A DNA stretch of 64,000 nucleotides. Origin: Berkiella sp964594635 (GTDB lineage: Bacteria; Pseudomonadota; Gammaproteobacteria; Berkiellales; Berkiellaceae). Made by a program: the position numbers and the translations under genes. Shown here one piece after another: positions 25,878-33,703 of this stretch. The number at the start of each line of letters is the position of its first letter. Position 1 is the first letter of the stretch. The stretch lies in NCBI GenBank assembly GCA_964594635.1, contig CAZQMV010000002.1, positions 186,001 to 250,000 on the forward strand. Reading direction: 5' to 3'. The notes under the pieces are model-generated. The model was not told where the DNA came from. It ran no database searches and saw nothing but the letters and a program-made list of their open reading frames with translations.

Positions 25878-26486
25878 ATGACGAAAAAAGCCACTAAAGA
25901 ATCTTACATAGTACTAACCGTGTTAGATTACGTGATTGCCACTGTTATTTTAGTTACTATGGTGATTTTCAGATTACTTTCTTTGCCGTTTAGCTTATTA
26001 AAAGGACTATTTACTGCCGAGCTACCTATCGAAGATGGCATCATAGAAGTTAAATTGATTAATGTTATACGCCAATGGGTAGCCAATCATCAAAATGATA
26101 TTGCAGATGCGACAGAAACATTTGGAGAGAATGAAAGTTATTTTATCAAAATTACGCCTAAACATAACAATGCTGCGGCATTAAGTCTTGAGGTAGGTTA
26201 TCCCAAATACTTAAGAGTCAGTATTGAGAATTTTGGCATTGAATTTGATGATGCAGATGTCGATGATGGTGAAAAATTAATACAACACCTTTTACTCTCT
26301 TATGAAAATGGTGAATATTTTCTAAAAAAATGGGTTTATGAGGGAGAGCTCATTGATAAATGTCTTATCATCGTGATTAAAAAGAAACAATACACTTCAC
26401 AAACAGACGAGCTTAAATTGACTAGAAAATGGTTTGCTACCGTCAAAATTAAAAAATTCATGCCAATAGCGGCTGTAGAAGAATAA
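25878..26486 (+). CDS. hypothetical protein with one or two N-terminal membrane helices
   Basis: A 202-residue protein I do not recognise. Residues 10-45 are strongly hydrophobic (one or two helices); the rest is a soluble acidic/basic domain of alternating strand and helix character, with an FDDADVDDGEK acidic stretch near 135. It lies 17 bases after the leader-peptide gene and 4 bases before the next membrane gene, so the three form a likely operon. Immunity to, or export of, the peptide is a possible role, but nothing in the sequence proves it. Confidence 0.65.
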   Translation: MTKKATKESYIVLTVLDYVIATVILVTMVIFRLLSLPFSLLKGLFTAELPIEDGIIEVKLINVIRQWVANHQNDIADATETFGENESYFIKITPKHNNAAALSLEVGYPKYLRVSIENFGIEFDDADVDDGEKLIQHLLLSYENGEYFLKKWVYEGELIDKCLIIVIKKKQYTSQTDELKLTRKWFATVKIKKFMPIAAVEE

Positions 26487-26490
26487 ATCA

Positions 26491-26742
26491 ATGAATAACG
26501 GCCCTGCCTTTGATAAAGCAGTTACTCAGACAAGCCGTGGTTTAGAAATCATTAAGCTATTATGGGCTCGGTTTTTAAAGCAACACTGGCGATATAAATT
26601 AATCACGCTTGTTATATTAATGATTGCATCTGTCTGGATGGTCGTTTTTTATTCTTCCTTTTTGATTTGGCAACTATTTGTATTAGTGGTGACTAAACCG
26701 CTCTTATGGTTTATCGAATGGTATCTCAGAAAAACAAGTTAA
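26491..26742 (+). CDS. small membrane protein
   Basis: An 83-residue protein with a soluble N-terminal 32 residues and two hydrophobic stretches (about 37-57 and 58-75), rich in Trp. I do not recognise a family. It starts four bases after the preceding gene and is the third member of the 25.6-26.7 kb unit. It could be an immunity or accessory protein for the leader-bearing peptide. Confidence 0.55.
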   Translation: MNNGPAFDKAVTQTSRGLEIIKLLWARFLKQHWRYKLITLVILMIASVWMVVFYSSFLIWQLFVLVVTKPLLWFIEWYLRKTS

Positions 26743-26803
26743 CCCAGCTCGCTAAGGACCAAAAAATATCGCATCTTCAAAGGCGAGCGGTATATACCCA
26801 ATA

Positions 26804-26887
26804 CACTTCAAGAAGCGAAGCGTCTGTTGAAGTGTGACCTCACGCGATGGGGGTTATCAGGGAGAGAATCGCGATTTTCCCCCTGAT
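26804..26887. repeat. tandem hairpins in a 234-base intergenic region
   Basis: Two inverted repeats lie between 26743 and 26976. The first pairs CACTTCAA (26804-26811) with TTGAAGTG (26827-26834) just after TATATACCCA. The second is a near-perfect 32-base palindrome (26856-26870 with 26873-26887, one mismatch and one G-T pair). They do not look like simple terminators since no T-run follows. They may be a degenerate dispersed repeat or part of a small RNA. No gene is seen in the gap. Confidence 0.5.
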
Positions 26888-26976
26888 GATGATAGGTATT
26901 CTCTTTTCAAGGAAAGCAGATAGGTGGAAGCAGTGACCGGATTATGCCCTCCCCAAGCGGAGAGAGCATATGCATG

Positions 26977-27345
26977 TTATTTGATAGCTTGTTCAATCGC
27001 ATAAAGGCGAATGTAAATTTTTTCACCATTATTTTCCATCACTTCTTTATGGCGCTTTTCCAGACGAGCTTGGATCTTTTCAACTCTCTCTTTTGATTTA
27101 GTACGAAAAGCCTGTTTATCTGCATCAGAAAGACTATCCCATTTCTTTTGTGCGTTTGTCATAATGGCTTTGCGTTGTTCTGGTGTCATATTTTTCATTT
27201 TTTGACGAGCATTGCCCTTTTCCGCTGTGCTATCAATTGCGGCAATTGTTGGATCAGGATCTGCATCCGGTTGAGTCGCAGCAAATAAAAGGGGGGAAAA
27301 ACTTAAGATAAGGCTGGATACGAGTACAGTGATTGGCTTTTTCAT
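26977..27345 (-). CDS. periplasmic DUF3106-like helical protein
   Basis: A 122-residue protein with a signal peptide (hydrophobic residues 6-22, likely cut after FAA). The mature part is acidic at first, then a basic helical segment with the repeated pattern MTPEQRKAIMTNAQKKWDSL / SDADKQAFRTKSKER seen in small proteobacterial periplasmic proteins annotated DUF3106. The function is unknown. It is transcribed alone, between an unexplained intergenic region and a convergent-free 5' side. Confidence 0.6.
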   Translation of the reverse strand: MKKPITVLVSSLILSFSPLLFAATQPDADPDPTIAAIDSTAEKGNARQKMKNMTPEQRKAIMTNAQKKWDSLSDADKQAFRTKSKERVEKIQARLEKRHKEVMENNGEKIYIRLYAIEQAIK

Positions 27346-27420
27346 AAGGTATACCCTCTTGAAGATGATAGGAGTCTCAAGAGAGTATAGCCTTTTTATT
27401 GTGATGTTTTACAAGTTGGC

Positions 27421-28323
27421 TTATTTGCGTGCTTTAGCTACTTTACCGACCGATTGTTCAGTTTCTTCTGTTTTTCTTTTAGAGGTGGCGGTCTTTTTCG
27501 CTGTTTTATCTTCAACTTTCTTATTAGCGGCTCCCTTTTTCTTAAAGCCTGCAAGAATATTCGAAGGCTTGGGCTGTGTAACAACCAATTCAGGATGGGC
27601 TTTTTCAATACGTTGCTTTTCTGATTCTAAGAATGCAGGCAATTCTTTAATTAATTTTTGACGCAAGGTGTTAAGCTTGGGTAAATGTTTTGTGGTGAGT
27701 GTGTCAAACAAAGTAATAAGCGAATCACTTTCACCTTCAGTGAGTTTTAATTCTTTGCAGACATTTTTCGCCATTTTCTTAACGTCAAGTTTCACTTGGT
27801 TAATTTTCAGTTTGGCATTTTCAGCCAAGATTTTGCTGAGTAACGTTTTATCATCAAGTGCTTTATACGTTGTTCTTTGCTCTGGTGTTTTGAGATTAGA
27901 GAAATCTTGCAGATCGCTTAACATGTTACCCAATTGTTCATAATTATCGAGATCAATTAATTTATTGCCAAATTGTTGCATGGCTTTAATAGAAGGCATT
28001 TTAGGGAGCTTTTCTTTAAATTCGGCCACGCTGGCAAAATCGCCAATATGGTTAGCGACAATGTCTACAATGGTATTCAGATTGTTATCAGCGCGAACCT
28101 CTTTTAGCAGCGCATCTGCAGCAGTGGCGAGTTCGGTTAACGTGTTCTCTAAAGTGGGCACTGATTTTAGGGTTTCAACTTGAGTCAATTTAGTTCTTGC
28201 TTGTGTTAGCACCTTGTCAGAGATATTCAAATAAGCTTCTAATTGGGGTCTGACACCATAAGATTTCCCCAAACTGGTATTGGCTGCAACGGCAACGGCT
28301 TGGTTATAAAGACCTGCTAACAT
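27421..28323 (-). CDS. lysine-rich helical protein, candidate effector
   Basis: A 300-residue protein with no recognisable domain. It is almost entirely helical, with Leu/Lys heptad-like stretches between about 25 and 230. The C-terminal 55 residues are very rich in Lys, Thr and Glu and contain GFKKKG, KKTATSKRK and AKARK clusters that resemble a nuclear localisation signal. There is no signal peptide or membrane helix. AGGTGGAAT precedes the ATG. It is flanked by small secreted proteins. The composition is like that of effector or host-targeted proteins of intracellular bacteria, but a DNA- or RNA-binding role inside the bacterium is equally possible. Confidence 0.6.
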   Translation of the reverse strand: MLAGLYNQAVAVAANTSLGKSYGVRPQLEAYLNISDKVLTQARTKLTQVETLKSVPTLENTLTELATAADALLKEVRADNNLNTIVDIVANHIGDFASVAEFKEKLPKMPSIKAMQQFGNKLIDLDNYEQLGNMLSDLQDFSNLKTPEQRTTYKALDDKTLLSKILAENAKLKINQVKLDVKKMAKNVCKELKLTEGESDSLITLFDTLTTKHLPKLNTLRQKLIKELPAFLESEKQRIEKAHPELVVTQPKPSNILAGFKKKGAANKKVEDKTAKKTATSKRKTEETEQSVGKVAKARK

Positions 28324-28498
28324 TTTATTCCACCTAAGTTAATTAACTATGATGCGATGCATTTTACGTTGAATACCTAGAGATGGAAGAAAAAGCCGAT
28401 AAACGGCAGCAATAAAGGGGCAAAATTAACTAATTAGTCGACCAACTGCTTATTAGTGTGATATGACATAAGCTGGAATCACACGGATAGAGGTCATG

Positions 28499-28735
28499 AT
28501 GAAAATTCGATTTTTGCGCTTGGTTGGTATGCTGTTGGTTATAGCGGGATGCTGGATAGCGATTGTTAAGGCGCAAAGCACTCCTGCATTGCCACCAGGT
28601 GTCCTAGAAGCCTGTTCAGACAAAGAATCGGGCGATGTGTGCTCGTTTACCAATGAAAAGGGCGATTCAATTAATGGTTCATGTGGGTATCAAGGTGGGG
28701 TTAATGGCAAATTAGTCTGCGTCCCAATCCATTAA
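28499..28735 (+). CDS. small secreted Cys-containing protein
   Basis: A 78-residue protein with a signal peptide (hydrophobic residues 4-22, likely cut at AQS) and a short mature part with four Cys in the pattern ACSDK…DVCSF…GSCGY…LVCVP. Similar small periplasmic proteins with a P-P-x-x-x-x-x-A-C start occur in many proteobacteria; their role is unknown. Of two tandem ATGs (28496, 28499) the second is better spaced from GAGG. A palindromic repeat lies just downstream. Confidence 0.6.
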   Translation: MKIRFLRLVGMLLVIAGCWIAIVKAQSTPALPPGVLEACSDKESGDVCSFTNEKGDSINGSCGYQGGVNGKLVCVPIH

Positions 28736-28750
28736 ATCTTCCGCATTTCT

Positions 28751-28787
28751 CTGTGTAGGGGACGGCCTCTGTGCCGTCCCGCGACAG
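28751..28787. repeat. GTAGGGG-type palindromic repeat (single unit)
   Basis: GTAG followed by a perfect 8-base stem GGGACGGC (28759-28766) / GCCGTCCC (28773-28780) with a 6-base loop, plus an outer CTGT/ACAG pair. It has the same layout as each arm of the 34571-34661 element. It lies between the convergent small secreted gene and DUF885 gene and may terminate both. Confidence 0.6.
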
Positions 28788-28795
28788 TAAAGTAA

Positions 28796-30538
28796 TTATG
28801 ATTTCTCTAGCCAATCCTGGATTTGAGCTCTTAACATGGGCAGGGTAACAGCGCCTTGTTTGAGCACTTGGTTATGGTATTCGCGAATATCAAATTGATC
28901 TCCTAGTTGCAATTTTGCTAGCTCACGAAGCGATTCAATTTCGCGTTTACCTAACATGTAGGAAGTCGCTTGTCCAGGCATCATGATGTAGCGATCTACT
29001 TCGGCTTCGATAATGTGATCTTCTAAGGCAGTATGGTTCTTTAAGTAGTCAATGGCTTGCTCTCTTGTCCAATTCATCATATGAATGCCGGGATCGACAA
29101 CCAAGCGCGCAGTGCGCAATGCTTCATTAGAAAGCATGCCTAGGCGAGAAATATCATCTTTGTAAAGACCCATTTCATCGGCAAGACGTTCGGTGTATAA
29201 AGCCCAGCCTTCACCGTATCCCGCATTCCACAAATACTTGTTCAGGCTGTGGTGACTTTTATCTTCAATGGCTAAGGCGACTTGAAAATGATGCCCAGGG
29301 ATCAGCTCATGGAATAAAGTGGCTTCTTGATCGATGCGGGTCTTTTTCTCGGGCTCATAGGTATTGATATAAAAGATCCCGGGCCGCTCGCCATCATCAC
29401 TCGGGGGATGATATTCGCCTGCCGCACCGGTTTGTGCACGATGTAAAGGATAAGGCTTTAAGGTGGCCTTGGCTTTAGGAACGAGATCAAACCAGGTGCC
29501 CGCCTTGTCATAGGCTCTTTGTAAGGCTTGTTCGTTGTAAGCCAATATATCTGCTTCAGTTTTGAAGGTATTTTTTGGATCTTGTTTGGCTAAGCGAAAA
29601 ACTTTTGCCATATTGGTTTCACCAAATTCACGTTTACCAATCTCGGCCACTTCGAAGGCAAGCTGCTCCATATGCTTGAGCCCAAACTGATAAATTTCTT
29701 CAGGAGAAATGGTTAGAGTGGTTTCTTTGAGAAGATTTGCTTGATAACAAGCTGCTTTGCCAGGTAACGCTGATATACCAATCGTTGTTCGCGCTTTTGG
29801 TAAATATTCTTTTTCAAGAAAATCTGCATATCGCTGCATAGCAGGGTTGATTTCATCTGTAATGATTTGTGCGATTTGCTTTTTAAAAAGAGGATCATTA
29901 TCTCGCGTGGCAAAGTCATAAAAGGGTGACTTATCAACAGGCGTATGTAAAATAAGTGCTAATTGCTTTAGAACGCGTTCAACCGCAGGTTTAGGAGCGG
30001 TATAACCTTGTTGTAAGCCGAGTTGTAAATTATGAATTTCGTCATCTACAATTTTAGGGACGGTATGCCAACGTTTAATGGCCAGTTGTCGATTGAGTGG
30101 TGTTCCGACCGGTTGTTTTTCCGCAACGATGGAAAGCATATTATGCCAACCCCACAAGGGATTGACATTCCAGAGTTCATCTTTGCAAATACGAGTTGCT
30201 TGATGGCTTTGGATGCTTTGTTTAAGAAGTTGATAGGTGACCAAGGCACTGCCTTGTAATGCATTTTCAGGGATACGCTTTAAGTCGTTTAGGAAATCAT
30301 CTTCGATCACTTCCCAGGCGCGTAAGGCATCTAATGAATGATCCATAAAAGCATCTAATGCAACATCAGTGCGACCCCAATATGTTCCAGATTCAGGAAA
30401 TTGCTTAAAATACGCTTTTTCATAACGAGCGGCCAGTTCAAAGACTTCTTCTTGATAAGGTGATTTCATATTCGCAAACACAGAAAAGTTAAAAAAAAAT
30501 AGTAACACAGTAAAAGAAAAAATTCTTTTGTTCATCAT
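28796..30538 (-). CDS. DUF885 family zinc metallopeptidase-like protein
   Basis: A 580-residue exported protein: signal peptide at residues 4-22 (cut near VFA), then a large helical domain. The catalytic-type zinc motif is HELIPGHHFQ near residue 413, an HExxxGHH variant typical of DUF885 (COG4805). It is followed by GYGEGWALYTERLADEMG with a conserved downstream Glu, the same arrangement as in gluzincin carboxypeptidases. The substrate is probably peptides. It is 18 bases from yceI and reads in the same direction. Confidence 0.85.
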   Translation of the reverse strand: MMNKRIFSFTVLLFFFNFSVFANMKSPYQEEVFELAARYEKAYFKQFPESGTYWGRTDVALDAFMDHSLDALRAWEVIEDDFLNDLKRIPENALQGSALVTYQLLKQSIQSHQATRICKDELWNVNPLWGWHNMLSIVAEKQPVGTPLNRQLAIKRWHTVPKIVDDEIHNLQLGLQQGYTAPKPAVERVLKQLALILHTPVDKSPFYDFATRDNDPLFKKQIAQIITDEINPAMQRYADFLEKEYLPKARTTIGISALPGKAACYQANLLKETTLTISPEEIYQFGLKHMEQLAFEVAEIGKREFGETNMAKVFRLAKQDPKNTFKTEADILAYNEQALQRAYDKAGTWFDLVPKAKATLKPYPLHRAQTGAAGEYHPPSDDGERPGIFYINTYEPEKKTRIDQEATLFHELIPGHHFQVALAIEDKSHHSLNKYLWNAGYGEGWALYTERLADEMGLYKDDISRLGMLSNEALRTARLVVDPGIHMMNWTREQAIDYLKNHTALEDHIIEAEVDRYIMMPGQATSYMLGKREIESLRELAKLQLGDQFDIREYHNQVLKQGAVTLPMLRAQIQDWLEKS

Positions 30539-30556
30539 GGTTCTCGGAGATGGTTC

Positions 30557-31123
30557 TTAAACTACGCCTTCTACGCTGATTGAAATGTCCACTTCATCAC
30601 CAATGCCGGGTAGCATGGTTGTTATCCCAAAATCAGAGCGTTTCAGTTTTGTGCTGGCACTAAAGCCAATTGCGTCTTGGTCAGTGATAGGATTTTTGTC
30701 TTGTTGATTTAATTTTACATCTAATGTTACTGGTTTTGTTACACCATGGAGCGTCAGTTGCCCATGCACTTTGGTAATCTGTTTATTTTGAACTTCTACT
30801 TTATCGCTGACAAAAGTAGCGGTTGGAAATTGTTCGACATTAAAAAACAATTTGCCTTTTAAATGTTTGTCTAAATCGGGGATCCCAGTCACGATATCGG
30901 ATAGTTTAAGTGTTGCATTCACTTGACTTGCTTCTGGTTTTTTAGCGTCATAATTGATCGTGCCGTTTGCAAACCATTTGCCACTGGGGCTCGAAAAGCC
31001 AAAATGACTCACTTTCCATTCAACATAACTATGTAATGGATCAAGGGTGTAGGTGGTAGCATAAAGTGATTGGCTAAGCGCCAAAGCCAACAAAGAGGTA
31101 TAAAAAGCAGTGCTCATTTTCAT
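30557..31123 (-). CDS. YceI family periplasmic lipocalin-like protein
   Basis: A 188-residue protein with a signal peptide (cut near YAT) and the YceI beta-barrel. Recognisable features are YTLDPLHSYVEWKVSHFGFS at the N-terminus, GTINYDAKKPEAS, and HGQLTLHGVTKPVTLDV, ending in VDISISVEG. YceI proteins bind polyprenyl compounds in the periplasm. The start codon overlaps the stop of the DUF2282 gene as ATGA, so both are made from one message. That pairing is unusual and may link it to metal or quinone chemistry. Confidence 0.9.
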   Translation of the reverse strand: MKMSTAFYTSLLALALSQSLYATTYTLDPLHSYVEWKVSHFGFSSPSGKWFANGTINYDAKKPEASQVNATLKLSDIVTGIPDLDKHLKGKLFFNVEQFPTATFVSDKVEVQNKQITKVHGQLTLHGVTKPVTLDVKLNQQDKNPITDQDAIGFSASTKLKRSDFGITTMLPGIGDEVDISISVEGVV

Positions 31124-31395
31124 TTTTTAGGAGCATCCTTTGGTTTAAGGTTAGCGCCAACGATTTTTTCACAAGTCCCTTTTGGCAATAACAAAAAAGC
31201 ATCGGCTTGATTATCAACCGTTGCTGAACCAGCGCAAGCAGCTTGGGCCGTTTGGCAATCGTTTAGACCGGCTTTGACAATGCCATAACATTTTTCGGTT
31301 TCTACAGTAGTGGCAGGAGTTTGCGCACTCGTTGAAAGACTGCACAGTATTGTCAAAGCGGTTGTCATCATGAGGCTTAGATCTTTGTTTTTCAT
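31120..31395 (-). CDS. DUF2282 (bufferin BufA1-type) small secreted protein
   Basis: About 91 residues with a signal peptide and a mature part that keeps the four-Cys pattern of the DUF2282 family: EKCYGIVKAGLNDC, AACAG and PKGTCEKI. Family members (bufferins) are modified by a multinuclear iron enzyme (MNIO, DUF692) with a DUF2063 partner and help sequester copper. Neither partner gene is in the window, so this is an orphan precursor or works unmodified. The ATG at 31395 is chosen because AAGGGA lies upstream of it; an in-frame ATG at 31416 lacks a ribosome site. It is coupled to yceI by an ATGA overlap. Confidence 0.8.
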   Translation of the reverse strand: MKNKDLSLMMTTALTILCSLSTSAQTPATTVETEKCYGIVKAGLNDCQTAQAACAGSATVDNQADAFLLLPKGTCEKIVGANLKPKDAPKK

Positions 31396-31471
31396 CTTGC
31401 TTAAAATCCCTTTCATTCAATAGTCTTGAGTTTACTATTGAATCACAAATGGTGCAAAATCCTTTTATTAT

Positions 31472-32941
31472 CTATGGGTGCTTTTTTTCTCTTTTATGTT
31501 CAAGTCGCATATCGTAGTTAGTTTTACCTTCTAGAAGTACAAATCGCTTCATTGACACGATATCATGTCTTTTCACTTCTTTGATAATCGACTCAAGGCG
31601 TCGTTGATTTAACTGCTTAACCGGCCCTTTTTGTAGCTCTTCCTCTAAAGCGTTAAAATAAAATTCAAATATGACTTGTTTTTCAACTTCATTAATAGTG
31701 CCCTTTCGCGCGGCATTTTGTAGTTTATTGGTTAAGTGATCCATGGCTAACTCGCCTTGTTGATGGATTTGTTTGTAACGATATTCTAGTAACTTTGAGC
31801 GTCTATTCTCGATAAAATTTTTTAAACCTGAAAATAACTGATAGCCAACTTGGATAGGTCTCGATAGCACTTCTGTAAAATACGGCGCTTGTGGCACAGC
31901 GGTGGCTGGCACTATGGCTTGGGGCACAGGAAGAGGTGGAATGGCGGTTTTGGGGGCTTTCATTTGTTCCCACTGACTGTTGACATAAGCTGGGATCAAC
32001 GCCTCTTGATTATCTTCTCTTGCGCCAAAGATTTTAAATTCTCCAAGTGATGGCGTGTTATAATATTGATTATGTGTTGCAGCTTTAGCAAGATTTTCAC
32101 TGGGTTCTTCATATTCCCAGTGAACACCAGCGTTATAAACTTTCATCTTCCAATGAAAATCCCCTTCGGAGACATTTTGTGCTCTTGGCAAAGAGTTAGG
32201 CGTATAGAGCTCAACGCCAATGTCTAGCGCTTGTCCTAATAAAGAAAGCTGATCAGCAGAAATCATGACTGATTGATTTAAATCGGCGATGTGGTTCGCA
32301 TAACGTTGCATACCTTCGCTGAGCCAGTAAACTTCTGCATCTTGATTCAGAGCATCTTCCAAATCATTTTTGCGTTGAAAAATAATTTGGTCACGCACGC
32401 TTTTTTCTGTTGCTTCACGGGGTGGTTTTGCCTCAGCAAGTTGGGCTATTGCAAGGGCAATTTCCTGTTCATTGGATTTTTGGCTTTCTGCAGTGCTTAC
32501 ACCGCGATCATACTGAGCTTTTAGCGTTTTTAGATATTCCAGATTAGGCTGAACAAGAGGCTCTGCCATGTCATGTGCTTCGCCCGTTTTTAAATAATCC
32601 GAAATTGCTGCTGCGGCTTCTGAGTCCCACACGTCTTCTGTATTTTTTAAGAGGACTTTTCTTAAGTGCTGACGCAACACCGGCGCAAAGATCCCTTCTC
32701 TATCAATGGCATTCGGATAAGCCCGAAGCATTTCGTAAACTTCGTCCCACGTAGGTTGTGAAGACAATTGATAATACTGTTGAAAAGTATTTAAGAGTTC
32801 ATTGTAAGCAGGATGGGTAGCAAAGGTTCGCTGCAACTCACCGCTTTCAAGCTTGTCATAAAGGAAATGGCTTAGGCAGTTCAACCCACAGTTGTTATGC
32901 CACCCCGTGGTTTTACACAGTAGTGCCTTTTCTAGCGCCAT
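31472..32941 (-). CDS. OTU-like cysteine protease (candidate deubiquitinase effector)
   Basis: A 489-residue soluble protein with no signal peptide. The N-terminus holds a Cys-centred motif, GWHNNCGLNCLSHFL (residues 13-27, C18 or C22 as nucleophile). After a helical, Gln/Glu-rich insertion comes an OTU-like block: ADQLSLLGQALDIGVELYTP (about 229-248), then the strand VYNAGVHWEYEEP with the presumed catalytic His at 274. This Cys…E-L-x-x-L-A…I-x-V…H-order is that of OTU peptidases. A Pro-rich linker (about 330-355) and a helical basic C-terminus (360-489) follow. The OTU assignment is by pattern, not by search. In a Legionellales-like host it would suit a translocated deubiquitinase. It is monocistronic. 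Confidence 0.6.
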   Translation of the reverse strand: MALEKALLCKTTGWHNNCGLNCLSHFLYDKLESGELQRTFATHPAYNELLNTFQQYYQLSSQPTWDEVYEMLRAYPNAIDREGIFAPVLRQHLRKVLLKNTEDVWDSEAAAAISDYLKTGEAHDMAEPLVQPNLEYLKTLKAQYDRGVSTAESQKSNEQEIALAIAQLAEAKPPREATEKSVRDQIIFQRKNDLEDALNQDAEVYWLSEGMQRYANHIADLNQSVMISADQLSLLGQALDIGVELYTPNSLPRAQNVSEGDFHWKMKVYNAGVHWEYEEPSENLAKAATHNQYYNTPSLGEFKIFGAREDNQEALIPAYVNSQWEQMKAPKTAIPPLPVPQAIVPATAVPQAPYFTEVLSRPIQVGYQLFSGLKNFIENRRSKLLEYRYKQIHQQGELAMDHLTNKLQNAARKGTINEVEKQVIFEFYFNALEEELQKGPVKQLNQRRLESIIKEVKRHDIVSMKRFVLLEGKTNYDMRLEHKREKKHP

Positions 32942-33019
32942 AATCCACCTTTAAAATAGTGTACTGACTCTATGAGAATATCACAGTCTTTTTTTTAATG
33001 AGGGGTAATTACGCGCGAC

Positions 33020-33048
33020 TTGACAGTGCATACGCTAGCACGTTAAAA
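33020..33048 (+). promoter_or_regulatory. promoter for the 33.1 kb leader peptide gene
   Basis: TTGACA at 33020-33025 and TTAAAA at 33043-33048 with a 17-base spacer, followed by an AAAGGAG ribosome site before the ATG at 33078. The -35 box matches consensus; the -10 is weaker. Confidence 0.45.
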
Positions 33049-33077
33049 AGGGGCGCTCATAACGCAAAGGAGTATTT

Positions 33078-33338
33078 ATGCGAGAGTTAACTCAATCAGA
33101 GATCACGACAGTAGGCGCAGGAGCAAGCTGTATTGATTCCACAACGTTCAAAAACCTTCAAGACAAAGCTATTCGTGATGCAGCGGCATTTTCAGCGATT
33201 ACGGGTGCGATTACATTTGCTATTGGCTATGGATTATTTGCAAGCGCGAATATTGGCGGTGGGATTGCGCTGGTTTTGATACCTTATGCAGCAGGCTTGG
33301 GCTATTTCTCATCCAGTGCCTGGACCCTTTTTTCTTGA
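33078..33338 (+). CDS. small protein with double-glycine-type (bacteriocin) leader
   Basis: An 86-residue protein beginning MRELTQSEITTVGAGA, a clear double-glycine-type leader with Ala-Gly at the expected cut site. The mature part starts with a charged helix containing one Cys (near residue 18) and continues as a Gly/Ala-rich hydrophobic hairpin (about residues 38-80), like class II bacteriocins. A strong AAAGGAG ribosome site and a good promoter stand upstream. No immunity or exporter gene is next to it. It belongs with the genes at 25627 and 35288. Confidence 0.65.
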   Translation: MRELTQSEITTVGAGASCIDSTTFKNLQDKAIRDAAAFSAITGAITFAIGYGLFASANIGGGIALVLIPYAAGLGYFSSSAWTLFS

Positions 33339-33340
33339 AC

Positions 33341-33399
33341 TGACCTTTAACCAAATAGTTGAATAACGTGCGCAGAACTTTTTTCTATGATAAAGGTCA
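33341..33399. repeat. spaced inverted repeat TGACCTTTA…TAAAGGTCA
   Basis: Perfect 9-base arms at 33341-33349 and 33391-33399 are separated by 41 bases, between the leader-peptide gene and the TSP3-like gene. It could loop out as a hairpin or bind a dimeric regulator. The function is unknown. Confidence 0.4.
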
Positions 33400-33436
33400 A
33401 ATGAGTATACCTTGTAAAGCAAAACAGGTGGCTTAA

Positions 33437-33703
33437 ATGAAACAGGTTCTGCAAATGTTATGTATTATCAGCTTGTTATTAACCAACAACGTTTTTGCTC
33501 GTGATACGATAGTACCTTATCAGCCGCGTTTTGCACCTGATCATGAGCGCTGGCAAGATATAGGGCCAGCAAAAACACCCGGTGAATGGATGCATCCTAG
33601 CCAGCGTGACAACGATAACGATGGTATCCCCAATTATAAAGATAAAGACGATGACAACGATGGTATCCCAGACAATGTTGACGAAAAGCAATATCAAAAA
33701 TAA
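33437..33703 (+). CDS. small secreted protein with thrombospondin type 3-like calcium motifs
   Basis: An 88-residue protein with a signal peptide (hydrophobic 4-19, cut near VFA). The C-terminal third has two adjacent Asp-rich repeats, DNDNDGIPN and DDDNDGIPD (about residues 58-80), typical of thrombospondin type 3 / OmpA-linker calcium-binding repeats. It lacks an OmpA domain or other anchor. Its 3' end overlaps the chosen MsrBA start by 29 bases, so the two are probably co-transcribed. Confidence 0.7.
   Translation: MKQVLQMLCIISLLLTNNVFARDTIVPYQPRFAPDHERWQDIGPAKTPGEWMHPSQRDNDNDGIPNYKDKDDDNDGIPDNVDEKQYQK

Noticed and set aside
31472..32941. ULP/YopJ-type peptidase for the 489-residue protein
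   Set aside because: Those families place His before Cys; here the Cys motif is N-terminal and the His motif follows, as in OTU or papain folds.
33582..33674. Longer N-terminus for MsrBA from the ATG at 33582
   Set aside because: It runs inside the upstream secreted-protein gene in another frame and adds Thr/Met/Ile-rich residues unlike MsrB.
33600..33690. Near-identical GATGGTATCCC units as a DNA repeat
   Set aside because: They are the in-frame coding of the two thrombospondin type 3-like protein repeats.
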